DNA from: Karalla daura
Lineage: Eukaryota; Chordata; Actinopteri; Chaetodontiformes; Leiognathidae
Assembly (NCBI GenBank): GCA_029224185.1
Contig: CM055196.1
Span: 13,022,009-13,086,008, forward strand
DNA: 64,000 bases
Reading direction: 5' to 3'
Shown: one piece after another, positions 22,226 to 36,200 of the stretch
How positions within the stretch are numbered: the stretch's first letter is position 1
How the letters are laid out: each line of letters starts with the position of its first letter
Notes under the pieces: model-generated
Database searches by the model: none
Told to the model about the DNA's origin: nothing
Seen by the model: only the letters and a program-made list of their open reading frames with translations
Translations under genes and position numbers: made by a program

Positions 22226-23317
22226 GGGTGTTGCTTATTTATTTACGGCGACAGGAGAGATTTATAAACAAACAGTTAGGCAAGCGGAGCTAGCATCCGA
22301 GCTAGCAAAACAACGGGTCCTAACGTCTGCACATCGTGTCACATGACTAGTGTTGCCTTCAGGTTCTCTCAGGAATGTCGGAATTTATCAGAACGGGTAC
22401 ATAGCAAGATAGTTTTTCAAATCAATTTCGAAACATTTGGAATCAGCAGTACGTTTTTAAAATTCATTTTACTCCATTCTTGTCCCAGGTAAGTTATGAC
22501 GATTACAATTCCCAAACTGACAATTCCCATCGAGATTATTACTATTGATATTAGGACAGGACAATGTTCCCGCAAGGACGGGGCTAGGAAACATTTTTTT
22601 TTTTGGGGGGGGGGATACAGCAATTACTTAGGTCAGTCTCTAAACTCGGTTTCAAGTCACATCCTCAATTTAGACGTGCCCTGATAAACCGTATCTAGTA
22701 CATTGAGATTGTTATGGAGTCAATAAGTCGTACCTCCCTATATGCAGATACAAAATAGTTACATCTCCATTTTATTTAAGTCGATTTGTTTAATAGATGA
22801 GAAAAATGTACTTACAAATAGTTAAGCAACTGCTTTGGGGATTGGGACAGAAAACAGGAAAGGAGGATGTCATTAATTAATGAGACACTCAAAAATAGTA
22901 GCCCAAAATATACAAATGTAGGCATCACATGACAAGAAGGATAAAATCAGCTACATATGACATTTAGTTTTTAAGGTTTTCTTGTCCAGTAAACCAACAA
23001 CCAATAGGGTGCGTTCTTGCCCTGTCGCTTTCATGTGTATGTGCGTAATGACGCATCCGTCCTCCAGCGCATCTTCTCCCCTCCTCCCTCCTGTCACATC
23101 TGGATTTGGCTCCTCTCATCAGCACCACTCAGCGCAGTGAGGGAAAAAGGATACAGAGGGAGGGAGGGAAAGGCTCCGGTGCAGCCCGATCCACGGCCAG
23201 AACCGAGGAGAGGAGCAAAAACGGGACTCCTCGGATATTCCACATCTCTATCCATCAGTCCAGCTTCTTCTGTTTTCCTCCCTCCTTCTCCTACTCTTCC
23301 CCGCTTCTGCCTTGGTT
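22226..23317. promoter_or_regulatory. Shared head-to-head promoter region of washc1 and iqsec3
   Basis: The start codons of washc1 (22225, minus) and iqsec3 (23318, plus) are 1.09 kb apart on opposite strands. The washc1 side includes its 5' UTR, with TTTATAAA about 40 bases before its ATG. The iqsec3 side, from about 23030, becomes GC-richer and CG-containing, consistent with a promoter/5' UTR. Start sites are not defined. Confidence 0.55.
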
Positions 23318-24416
23318 ATGATGAGCTCCAGCCTGCTGGAAAACCCGGTGCAGGCGATTCTGTACCTGCGGGAGCTCACCACCATCGTCCAGAACCAGCA
23401 GAGCCTCATCCAGACCCAGCGCTCCCGGATAGAGGAGCTCGACCGGCGGGTGGACGAGCTCATCGGGGAGAACAGGCACCTGCGGGACGTCAGGCTGCAG
23501 CAGCACCATCCCTACCACCACCACCACCACCTGCACCATCACCCCGACCCCGGCTGCCTGCACCACCTCCACCAACACCCTCAGGACCCCAAGACCTCCG
23601 CAGCATCCCTGCCAGAGCATGCTGCTGCGCCGGCACAGGTGGAGGCATCTCCGGGTGTCCAAGCATCCCCATCCCAAACTATTGACCCGGGAGACATGCA
23701 GCTGGTCCCGGCCGACCCGTCTACGGTGTCCCCGGTTGAAAGTGACCCAGAAAACGGTGGAAGTTGCCACAGCTGTCGCTCTCTGGTTCCGATGACCCCC
23801 ACAACCCTGTGTCGATCCCTAGCCCTGGCCAGGAAATCCGAGTGAGTAGGGCTTGAGCAGTTTTTGCATGTGCACGGTGTTGGATTTGTTTTTTGTTTTC
23901 ATCTCTGCACTAGATCAATGTCAAAGGAATCCTCAGCAATCTTCCTGCAACATCAGTCTGAAACTGTAATTAGACGCATGCACGTACGCGCACATTCTAG
24001 ATTGAGAGGCGTTTAATTAACGAAGAAGGCGCTTGCAAATTTCCAATTTTCAGTTGTTTGTGTGTGTCTGTGTGTATGTGTGTGTGTGCGTATGTGTCTT
24101 TGTGTGTTTGCCAGAAGAGGAAGAGGTGGATTATTTAAATGAGAAACTGGATCATGATCGCTGGATCATTACATAACAAACAGCTGTAGGCCTGTGCGCG
24201 TGTGTGTGTGTGTGTGTGTGTGTGTGTCTGTATGTGTGTATGTGTGTATGTGTGTGTGTGACTGCACAGTGGTCACAGCCTCACGTGCCATGATGAGACA
24301 GAGTTTCTGTCCATGGAGCTGCTGGTTTCTCTATTAATTACTGCATGAGATCTGCAAACTCTCCCGGGACCTGTGGGCCTCTGATGTTGCCGTGTTGGGC
24401 GACACACGCACACACA

Positions 24417-24482
<66 letters not shown>

Positions 24483-27400
24483 CACACGCACACACACACA
24501 ACCACCCACCCCACACATACACCCATATAGGCACACAGACACAGCACCCCCTGCCTGGTGCCCGAGCCTCACAGTACAGCACATCACCTACAGTAATGAG
24601 AGAAACCCATCTTTCTCCCATTCTCTCATATTGTGTGTGTATTCTGCTCCTAAGTTGCATCCCGGCAGGAGTCCTGATTGGTCTCTTTGGGACTCCACCC
24701 CCACTGAGGAGAGCAACACAGAACAGAGGAGGAGTTGAGAGGAGCAGAGGAGTGCAGAAGGAGATATGTGTATATTTTTAAGAAAGAAAAAGAAGAAGTT
24801 GTTGACATAAATCCTACAGTGAACTCTTGAGTTGTGTTTGCATCTGTGCATCTACGCATCAGCACTGCCGCTTGTTGCTCTCCTCTGCAGCCCTCTCTGA
24901 AACCTGACTTGTGCCCCGCGGCAACTGTTTGTTATTATTTGACTGGTATCAGTGTAACACCACTTGTTCTTAATTTGAATGAGTTTTAGTGGAGAGGAAG
25001 AAATTACAATAAATTAATTGCCGTAATAAAAGCTGCAGGCAGAAATTGGCTGCACAGCACATCCGCCGGTGGATGTGGGCTGCAGAGTGGACTCTGTGGT
25101 TCGATACGTGGCGCTACTCCTGCACTTGCTGACGTTCTGTCCTTGAATTCAACCTTTCTGTCACCACTTGCCCATTGATTTAATTCATTCTGGCTAAGAC
25201 CAGTGTCTCAGTGCCTAATGTATAGTTTTCCCTTTGGCGGCACAGGCAAGTGGGGGTAGGAGTTCAGGCTCTCACTTGCATTTTCAGAAGATTCCCCTTC
25301 TTTTCATCACCCGATGCATCCTGTCTGCAGCTGACTGGAGATCAGAGCTCCCCCTCTGCCTTTTCCTGTTGCCAGTGTGTGTGTCAGCATGTTTTTTTGT
25401 GTTTGTGTAGGTGTTTTAGGAGCATACAGTGTGTATGTGTGCGTGTTAGCATATTGCCTTTCTCTCACACATTTTACATCACTCTGCTCATTTATCTGCA
25501 TGTAGATAACAATGTACAATAGGCCCCCTACAGTAGATGACATGTGTGCAGGGTTGGCTGTGAGTGTGTTTGTGTGCTCTGCATTGTTGTCAGTGATGCA
25601 GATGCACGTGTATGGGCCTATGGGAGGGAGAGACAGGATCCTCTCCTACGCTGATTCTCTGTCTCTCTCTCGCTCTCTCTCTCTCCAGCTGAGCCTCCTC
25701 TCTGCCCCACTTAGCCCATGGAGCGAGTGGTAATCAGCCATTCTCAGGAGAGAGAGTAAAAAGGCAGAGAGAAAGAAGGAGGAAAAAGAGAGGGATGCAT
25801 GCTCAGGCGTTGTCTTTGATGGAGCCCTCGGAGGTGTCTGAAGGAAGGAGCTTGAGGCTGATGTCGGAATGGACCAGAGAAAGAAAGAGAGCGATGGGGG
25901 AGGGGGGAGAGGCGTTGTTTTCAGTGCTCAGAGAGTGAGACAGGTGAGACAGAGAGGAGAGAGGTGAATAAAAGAGTGCATTTGGGGTTGCAGTCTAGTC
26001 ACTTTTATCTATCTTGCTGGCGGACTAACAGGCAGGCTGGACAGCAGAGGGACAGACCGGGGTGTCCCGTGGCGCAGTGCAAGGTGCACACAATGTACTG
26101 GCAACGTTTCGAGCCCAAATGGAGCCGCTCTTGTTACATGTCATCACTCTCTTCTGGGTACCGGTGAAAAGCGTTGCATTTAAAGTACCCTTACAAAACA
26201 GGACAGAGGAGAGGGGCGCTGAGAGGAAGGACGGGGCGCACGGAGACAGAGCAGCATGAGCAGTGTACTGTTGAAATATTCACCTGGTTCTCCTTGTACG
26301 CCTTGTTGGCAGCGGATCGCCGTTCTGCGCGCGCTTTGTACAGACAGATGGATGGACCTGCTGAGAGTGTGCATGTGTTTGAAAGTGTGAGCATGAATGC
26401 GTGTGTATTGTAAGCGTGTGTGTGAGTTGTCGGTCCAGGACTGTGTGGCCTGTTCCTCAGGGCTGAGCTGTTTTGTAAAATTATGTAGCTGTGTGCACTT
26501 GTGAGGGGGATGGTTATGATGTCAGAATGGTTCTTGCCTGGCATGACTCTAAAGAAAATCCAAAGGTCAGACTTTTACTGCCAGGATGTTTTGTATAATT
26601 GTTATCATTCAGATATTTCACTTTTATTTATCATTTGTTGTTGTTACAGCCTCTGGCTATGTTGTTGGTTCACAATGTGAATTTGATGCGAATATTAATA
26701 TTGCACATGTTATGAAACTGCTGTGTAGGAATTCTCTATTTTCTTGCATATTTGTTTACAAAGTATTACAAAAAGTACTTTTGTACCACAGGGGTACTGT
26801 GGTGCCACTTATGTACGCCCCTGTTTGTACCATGTGTTGTTATGCCTGTTACAATTAGTATGTCTGTTATGTTGACTCTCTCTTATTTTAAAGAGAGGTA
26901 CAACATGGTGGTGAGTGGTTAGCACTGTTAGCTCACAGCAAGATGCACAGTAAGTTCTGAATTAACTGAGGATTTTTGGAGTTTGTGGAGTCTGGATGTC
27001 CTCCAGGTGTCTGTGTGGGTTTTCTCCTGGTACTCTACTCTTTGCCCTATGCAACCTGACCCTATGTGACATTGGCTTCAGCAGACCGTTCAACACTGGC
27101 TGGGTACAAAGCAAATAAAAAGAAAATGGGGATAAATAGATTACTTGGTGCCTACAGTCGTCTTTGCTCAGTGCACACTGGAGATAGGCACCAGCAGACC
27201 CCTGTGACACAGGTGTGGTATAAAGTGAGTACATTAATGGATGGATGGATAAGGTAATACAGAAATATTTCCCATTGGACAGCGGCATCAAATTATTTAT
27301 ACCTGAATAGAAACATAAAGCCATCCACCGATGATGCATCCCTGAGACACAGGTGAAACTTGGATTTGAGACTCCATTCATGTGTGTGTGAATGGCTCCA

Positions 27401-30400
27401 GCAGATCGCTGTGATGCCATTTAGGTACAAAGCGGTTAAGATAATGGATGGAGTATAAAGAACAGATTAGATTAAAGAGATAAATGAATACTGAAAAAGC
27501 ATAGATTTCTGTATTTCAGCTAAAATTCCCAAAACAAAATAGTTTCAATGGTGAAATAAATTCTTTCAGACATGAAAAACAGATCAGGGGACTAGAAATT
27601 ACACAGCAATAGATTGATAAAATTTCTTGAACCTGCTGAGGGGAAATGAATGCATTCTTCAGTAACCCCCTGAGAGATTGATTAATGCGGCTGATTACAG
27701 GTGGCATATCTAGCTTTGTCATCTGCTTCTCTGGTCCTGGTGTTTGAGACATCAGGGAGGGATGCATAACAAAGACAATCTGCGTTGAAAAATGAACGCT
27801 GATATTAACAGAGTTGTTTCAGCAATTTTTGAACCCCCCCAGGAGCTGTTACAAGAAGACAATCTCAAGTCTACAGAGAGAATTAAAACAAAAATAAATT
27901 CTGCAGAAAAGAGGAACAAATCCAAATATATGAACAGAGCTTGATAGATGAGCTCCAACAGGGGCTCTCAAAGTTCAAACAGCAGCTTTGAGAGCCACTA
28001 CTGAGGTTCTGCCCAACGGAGAACAAAATGTACATATGTACGGTACGTTTTCAGCTGCGACTCAGGTGTTACAACAGATGGAGCAGGATTATTCATAGAT
28101 ACTGTGAGGAGTGTTGATCAGAGATGTTAAAAAACAAAACATTGTCCCTTTAAGTCTGTAGAAGTTGCTGTGAAAAGGTAGCTTTTTATAGCTCCGACTG
28201 TCACGCCGAGTCTTACGCTGACTCTGACTGCCTGTCACTGTGGCTCTGTGTCACTAGCAATATGCAGAGCCCAGGTCAGAAGACTTATTGTAGCGTAACT
28301 AAGAAATTCACTGTCAAGTGAGTGCTTTACAGATCATTGTGGAGGGGCCTGGAGTGGCCCACAGTCACGCCCTGTCTGCCATCAGAAAAGACCTTGAGGA
28401 TAATTTTAACACATAGACGTTTTCATTTCTGTGTTGGAAGATGGAATCGTGCATCCAGAAGGTCAAAGGGTCAAATAATTCTTTTTGTTTTAGTTTGTCA
28501 CACTAAATTTCTCCAGTTAAAAGCTCCAGCAAAATCCTTGAATGTAAAATGCATGAGAGAGGCATATTTAAGAAGAGGCAGAGCAGGAAGCAGAGCTTGA
28601 GTAACCATCTGTCCAGATTGGGTTTGGGAATTCTGCTAAATCACCACAGATCCGATGAATAGAAGAGACGGAGGAGGCGTAAACAAGTGCGCCCGGACAC
28701 ATGAAAATGTATAAATACTCACACTCATTGTAAGTGTTCTCAGCCTTGAATTGACCTACATAGGGTATTTACCCCAGGATCAGTGGCGAATTGTAAACAG
28801 AACCCATGGAAATAATCCAGAGGAGTCTAATGAGAGCTTCTCTGGGATCCTTTGGGATGTTGGACTAAGAATGAACATAAGGAGGAACATGGAAACAAGA
28901 CAAACAACTAGGAGCAGCCAATAATATCTCCACGACAGGCTGTTGTTCCAAACTCTGTCAGCCTCTCCTCCATTCTCTTCTCCTCTCGCTCACCTCTCCT
29001 CTCCTCTTTCCCCCCTGACAGGAGTGAGACCGTGCTGCATCAGTTCTGCTGCCCCGCCCCGGAGCATCCGGAAGTGGACACCACCGGCTCATCCGGGTAA
29101 CAACCTCTCGTTTCTCTCTGCTGCTTCTGCGACCACAGCTTGTGCTCTCTCAACCACTGAAAATGTTCCGTCTTTGTCTGTACATGTGTGTCATCGTGTG
29201 CCAAATGAATCATGTCCACACCCGCGCCTTTAATCATGTCTATTGGTTTGTACACATTGTACAGTGTTTGAGTGGGACTTGGGTGTATTTATGGACTTGT
29301 GGAAGCCTGGGGTTAACAGTGAGAGAGTTTAATGCTCCGGAACAAACCTAGAGCTTTAACGGCCTCCGGGGTTACTCGCATATAGAGGGCAGGAGGGGGA
29401 CGTGGGGGTAGGAAATGATATTACCACTATAAAAGTGCCCATGGCAACCCAGTAATGATTCCATGAATGGCTTCCAGTACCATAGTAACTGGAAAAAAAT
29501 GTAACTTTCGCCGTCTGTTTCTGCGTAGGCATCGCGTCTGTTTGTTGTGTGAGTTATTTGTTTTTTCCATGATTTTTTATCTGTGTGCGGGTGGTGTGTG
29601 AACACATGACGTAGTCCAAAACTTTGAAAATCTGATTCTGTCATGTTTCTCTGTGATTACTGATACACCCACCCCCGCTCCAGATTGCTGCCATCTTTTA
29701 ATCCATTCAGTCTTTCCCAGTCGTGGCGACTTTTTCAGTCCCTTCATTGGATGTCTTCCCTCCTCCTGTTGTTTACTCCGGATTTCATCTCCACTCATCC
29801 CATGGAAGACCTAGTTTTTTCTGGTCACATCCCTACCAAGTCTCTGTCTGTCTGTCACTCTCTCTTGCTGTTTTTATTAATATCACCAACTGCCTGTCTG
29901 GAAACCCTCTCTTTCCTCTCATCTGACGACTGCACACACCCACACAGCACTGATTGGATGTGCCGCAGTGGACAGGAACCTGAGATGATGAGATACTGAG
30001 GATCTGTCTGAAATTGTAGCTCATTATTATCATCATGTGAAGTTTTCGTGTGCCTGGTGGCTGCAAACCTTCTCCATTCACTACCTTGTACAGAAGCCTT
30101 AAAATAAATCACGCAAGAATCAAGATCCCAGGAGGTGACATGGGATCCAGTTGAGTCTAACCTGCTGTAGCTTCTCCACTACTCGGCTTTCATGTTTGTG
30201 AATCTATATGTGTGTGTGGGTGGGAGAGTGTGTTTCTCCCTTGGTTGTACAGTATTGTAAGTCTCTGAGGGACCTTGAGAGATGCCAGTTGACAGATGCT
30301 CATTTCCCTAACTCCATGACGTCACACGAGCAGGCGGAGCAGGAGTGTCTGCCCAGTGTGTGTGTTGCCACCACGCATGTGTGTGTGTGTGGGGGGGGGG

Positions 30401-33136
30401 GCTGTGTGAGACAGAGAGAGAAACAGCGCAAGCGTATATAGAGGCCATATCATTATGGAGGCTTTTGCTGTCCAGATGCATTAACAGCTCAACTCTTGCT
30501 TTTAGATCCTCTAATGTATTCTAATGTACTCTAATGTATTCTGATGCAGCACTAGGGCACGGCAGTGTTTTAATAGAGGTTCTGATAGACACAGCCTCCA
30601 GCATGCACGCAGCAACACAGTCACTGCACGTCCCTCTGTTTTCCCTCTTTGCTGCTATCTCAGTCTTTCCTCTGGTTCCAATCTCTCTCCCTTACTCCCC
30701 TCTCTATTTTCTCTGGCCTTCATGGCATTTAAAGATACGAGCAAGCTTTCTCTGGCCCTATCTCAGACTTTTAGCTGGGGACGCAGAATATTTGCTTTCA
30801 CAGCAATCAAAGAAAACAAAGAGGAACTTTAGTGATGCTCTCATTATTTAACCATGAGCAGGCTTTTTAGTCTCCCCAGTCCTGTTTTGCTCTAGTCCCC
30901 CTTGTGTAAAAAATTATTAGAGTAAGCATTATCTGGGTAGAAGAAAGATTGCACAGGCACACAACATCATGCACATACACACATATAATTGCACCGCATT
31001 ATAAAACCTCTTAGGGTGTGATTGTACCTCTATGCTTGCATTAGTCCAGGTTGGCCATATACAATCTGCTGAATCCCATTATTTTGTGTGGTGATCTCTT
31101 TTTTTCATTTAAAAAAGGCTATCTAAACCACAACAAAACTTGGGTTCAAAAAAGACAATCTATGCTGAGTAACATTTTGCTCTGGTAAGCCTTACATGGC
31201 TTTCACAGAAACTAATAATGCAATCACGTTAAAAAGCATTGCTCCTTCTGTGGATAGGCCCTGATGGGACACAGTACATGAGTGCATTGTGAGACACTTG
31301 CTGAGTCACATTGAGGGTGCACACATTTGTATTTTGGCTTTGTTTTTAGTTTAATTTAGTTCTAATGTTTATCAAATGTTGACTTCTATTGCAAGTGGCG
31401 TTTGCCTTTAAGGATTTGATCATGTCACTGTTATTGTCTTACACTGTTGCCAGTTGTTACACACTTATTTCACCTCATTGGCTCATTCTCCTCTTCTGCT
31501 TTTTGGCAGGCCAATATGAAATGTTAAAATGAAACTTATGGAATAGCAGTTGTCATTTCACTTTCATGCGAGGGTGCTATAAAGTTATACTTTTCACATC
31601 ACACCTGCCACTGAAATGTTCCTCCAAATAATCTCATTGCCATGGAAACAAAGTCTTTCGCACAAAAATCAGTGCCTTGTATGAAGGGGTCACACTGAGA
31701 AAAACAATGTTCATCAGTTACTTTGATAACTGATTGATTCTTTAGATCATCTAAGGGTTTTCAGGATTTGGGCATTTGAGGCTTTTCAACATTTTATGAA
31801 CTATTGGTTTGTTGAAATGAGCTATGTCAGACATCTTTCACTGATAAATTTGTAATGAAAACACTGATACTTGCAGTACTGCAAGTGGGCTGAGTAGTAC
31901 ATTTTAATATTTAGGAAATTGTAAATTAATGCAGAAGGGAAAGGTTTTTTTGTTTAGCAAAAATCTGCTTTTTTTTTCTGGTCACGCACACAGAATTTCA
32001 CTCCTGTTACCTGCAGTGCAGTCAAAAACAGTAGTGGAGGAAGGGTTAAAACTCAGTCCTTATGGACAAAGAATTGGAGAATATTGTACTGAAGTAAAAG
32101 TAGAGGTAATACATTAACCATACAGTTTATTAAAAAACTGTAAGTACTCACTTTTAGGTATTCTTAAAAGAAAAGTTACCCGCATTATGTGTTACTAATT
32201 TCAGCTGTCTCTGTATATTTATATGGGCTTGTAAAATAGCATTTCTGATAAGAGTTCCATAGCTTCTATATTAACACCAGAGATCAAGGTCCTTGTTCAG
32301 GGTTTTTAATAGTCCTCAAATAAGGTGCTGAATACAACGTTCAGTCATTCTAGGTACACTAACAAAGTATTTGTACTAGTTGTTACATTCAACCACTGGC
32401 CACAGATCTGACCAAATGGGAGTGGACACACAAATCTAGTCATCCTTGCCCCGAGCCACCATAGCCACACATCACTCTCCACCTGCTGCTCCCCCTCATG
32501 AACCCCCACACACCTCCGCTCACACTCTGCACTGCTGATGAGCTGCCTCTGCGATAACAGAGCCAGGGTTTTGAAGGTCAGTAGGGAGGGAGGTCTGATA
32601 GCTTTCTGTTCGTATTTCTTTGGCAGTGGACAGATGCTGAGCCTGGAGGACGGCACGTCCTCTGGTGGTGGACAGGAAGTGGAGGGGACCAAGAGAGAGG
32701 GACCCAGCGAATATGAGATCACCCTGGAGAATAAAAACAAACAGGTATGTTGTTTATCTCCAGTGTGTGTTTGTGCATGTGTGTGTTTGTGTGTGTGCCG
32801 GAGTGTTTAACCGTAAACAGATGTTGGTACTCAGTGAATGCTGTCTCCTCCACCTGTTTCAGTGTGAGGAGGAGGTGTGTGAAGGATGACTATTTGGCAT
32901 TTGTGCCTTCTGTGACAATATAGATTCCCATTGAGAACTATTTCTGTCGGTGTTGACATGAAAAAGAACACCAGTGATTTCGCTTCCACGGTGACGGGAA
33001 CACGAAAGATGCTAGGTTGTCATGGTAACAGCTAATAACTGCTTCTGGTGGCTTGAGATGTCTTTATTTCTCACACCAAACTGCTGGTGGGTTTGCTGTT
33101 GCTAACACTATTGCTACTGCTGTTGCTGCAGTGCCT

Positions 33137-33230
<94 letters not shown>

Positions 33231-36200
33231 ATGCAGATTTTGTGGGTGTGTTTGTGTGAGACGCCACACGCATGTGTGGCTGTCCTCCTTTTTCTCTCTC
33301 TCTCTGTCTCCTCTCCCCTTGTTTCCCACCCCCTCCCCCTCCCTCTAACCCACCTCCCCCGCACTCCCCTTTCTCTCCCGGAAGATGAAAATACAGGAGG
33401 GCAAAAATGTCCGAGGAGGCAAAGATTTCGGGCTGAGCGGTTCTGCCAGCAAATGGCAGAGGAACAGGCTTGTGCGGGTGTTTACTTTTCTATTCCTTTT
33501 CTCCACAGCGTCTTTGTCACAGCCCATCCATCCTCTTTCCCCTGACTCTTCACACAGTATTAGCAGTTGAACGATGATAGATGATGTTTGCTTTGGCTCT
33601 AATTCCGTAAACCTTCACCGCTCTTCAAACAGAGGATGGATAAGTCAGAGAGATACATCTAAGAAGGAGGCAGTGAGAGGGTATTTCATGACTCCAGCAA
33701 TATAAAAAGTTTTTTTTTTTTTTGGATCTTATGTGGACACGAGCACAAAATGGCAACACAGTGTTTGCCTGTTGGTGGATGAATAAATATTTTTCAGTCC
33801 TTGCTGTGTGCTTTGCTGTATCACTCTTGCAATGTCGTCAGAGGCTTGTAAACATGTTTGGTATTTAAACTCACTCCCCCTCACTGTCCTCTGATCCCCA
33901 GATAGAAGAGTTGGAGCAGAAGTATGGCGGGCACCTCATAGCGAGGCGGGCGGCCCGTCGTATCCAGACCGCCTTCCGCCAGTACCAGCTGAGCAAAAAC
34001 TTCCAGAAGATCCGTAATTCCCTCTCTGAGAGCAAGTTACCACGCCGGATTTCCCTCCGCCAACCTAGTCCCTCGGGCCGAAACCGCAACTCCACCCAGA
34101 GACACAGTTACAGCCTGCACCCAGGAGGAGGACAGATACCCCTACGCTCCAAAACTCCCCCACCACCCCCATGTCGCTCCACCTCTCTGCCCCCTTCACC
34201 TGCCTCGGCCCCGGCGCCCGCCCCCTCTTCATCCCCAGGCCCTGCCCCGGCTCAGACCCCTGGACAAACGCTCACACAGCTAGAGGATTGCTTCTCTGAA
34301 CAAGTGAGTGATTTTATTTCAGCTCCCTTTGATTTAATTCAGGTTGAGGGATACAAGGCACTCAGAAATTAAACCATTAAGGCAGCAGCTAGACGCTTGG
34401 AAGGTTCAATTTTTCACTTATCTGGTGAAATCTCTGAGATGGATTGTCATTCCATTTGGTCCTGATATATTGTACTGTACATACTCCTTACACAGGAGAG
34501 AACCTGACTTTTCATCTAATAGCACTCAAACTATTCTCACTGCACTCAAGCAAAGAGCAGACACTACCTTCCTCTATATCTTCATTACATCCGTCCAGAC
34601 TAGACTACACTGGCTTTGTAGGCATTTATTCATTAATTTTCTTGTGCTAAATGGGTGATTTGAATGTAGCATGGTTGTTGGTCTGTGTTTCAGAAACTGT
34701 TGATCTAGAAATGAAATGCTTCGTTGAATGCCAGAGGTCAGAGGAGAAGGGCCAGAATCTTATTTGAGATGATAGTACTACAGTAACTCTACAGTAGCCA
34801 CTTGTTACAACCAAGATAGACCGAGAGACCTGACTGCACATCCCTTCAAGTCTTGAAGCAGATGTGCACCTGTCAGCTAAGAGCAGGAAAATGTGGCCAC
34901 AAATTGCATACTCACCAAAACTGGACAACGTAAGACTGGGAAAATATCACCTGCTCTGATGAGTCTCGATTTTTGAAAGCATCAACCTTGGCCAGGATGG
35001 ATTCACTTTCACTTCGGGCTCCTCAGAACCAATTGAAAATAGTTTTCATGCCACAGCCTGCCTGGTCCATTTGTGACCATATCCTCTGATGGCTACTTCC
35101 AGTGGGATAACAGGCCTTGAACAGGTCACCAGTCCATCTGAAGGCACACATTACACACAACACACTATTCACTCTCACATTCACACCTAGAGGCAATTTA
35201 GAGTCTCCAGGCTGCCTTAATGCATGTTTTTGGAGAATACCTGGCAAAGACCCATGCAGTCACATTGAAAATATGCAGACTTGTGTTGTTTCTTGTTCTC
35301 CTAATTGTATAAAATGACATCTAAAAGGAAGCCCTTCTCAGTAAGTCATTGTTTGTATTGTATCTGCAGCTTCACTCCTTGGCCCAGTCTATCGATGAGG
35401 CTCTGCGTGGTTGGAGTCTGTCGGAGGGTGGAGAGGGTAAAGGTCTCTTGATGGACCCCAATGCCCTCCGTGCAGCTGCAGAGAGCGCTTGCCTGCCCCG
35501 CAGTGCCAGCTCGCTGCTCATGGCCTTCCGGGACGTCACCGTGCACATCGACAGCAACAGCTCCTACACCATCTCCTCAGCCACCACCACCACCACCACC
35601 TCTCTAGGCAACGCAGGTGGTGGGGAGCCCGGCAGCAGGAAGACCTCAGTGAGCGGCATGTCTGGTGGAGGGGATGGCCTGTTGGCTGAGGAGCCGGAGT
35701 TCCCCGCGCCTCCGCCCAGTGAGGAGCTAGAAATGGTTGACCTGGGGTCCAGGAGGAGTTCAGCAGCAACAGTTCCAGGTGGAGGAGGCGGAGTAGGAGG
35801 AGGAGGAGGGGGTACGGAGGGGGAGATAGGCTCGGAAAGACCAGGCTCCACCTCCACTTCTACCTCTACCTCCACCACTATCTCCACATCAACCCAGTCC
35901 AACCAGCAGCCGGCTCAGATTTATACTCAGTACCAGCAGTACCACTACACCCACCCGCAGCAGATCCCCGGGGGTCCGAGCCCTGAGGCCCTGCAGGCCC
36001 TGGTGGTCTCTCTGCCCCGGGACCGCTGCCAGGACCCAGCCTCCTGCCGCTCACCCACACTGTCCACAGACACACACCGCAAACGCCTCTACCGCATAGG
36101 ACTCAACCTCTTCAATGTGTGAGTGGGACAGGAAAACACACACACACACACACACACATACACACACACATACACACACACACACACATACACACGTTTA

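Larger units (their letters stand above)
23842..29021 (+). other. iqsec3 intron 1, with microsatellites and repeat copies
   Basis: A 5.2-kb intron with TG tracts near 24056-24095 and 24190-24260, a long CT run (24419-24479) and three successive tails of a dispersed repeat between 26896 and 27455. No additional gene is recognised; open frames here are translations of simple repeats or lack splice context. Confidence 0.65.

Noticed and set aside
23017..23685. A 222-codon proline-rich plus-strand frame over iqsec3 exon 1
   Set aside because: It is out of frame with the conserved IQSEC N-terminus (frame starting 23318), and its composition is a shadow of GC-rich coding sequence.
26062..26100. 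A short tRNA-B-box-like stretch in iqsec3 intron 1
   Set aside because: No paired A box, acceptor stem or anticodon arm can be drawn around it.
33064..33545. Long open frames rich in Val-Cys or Thr-His on both strands
   Set aside because: They are translations of the (TG)44 microsatellite. The same applies to frames at 24273-24781, 36115-36387, 38186-38386, 51282-51643 and 61428-61833.
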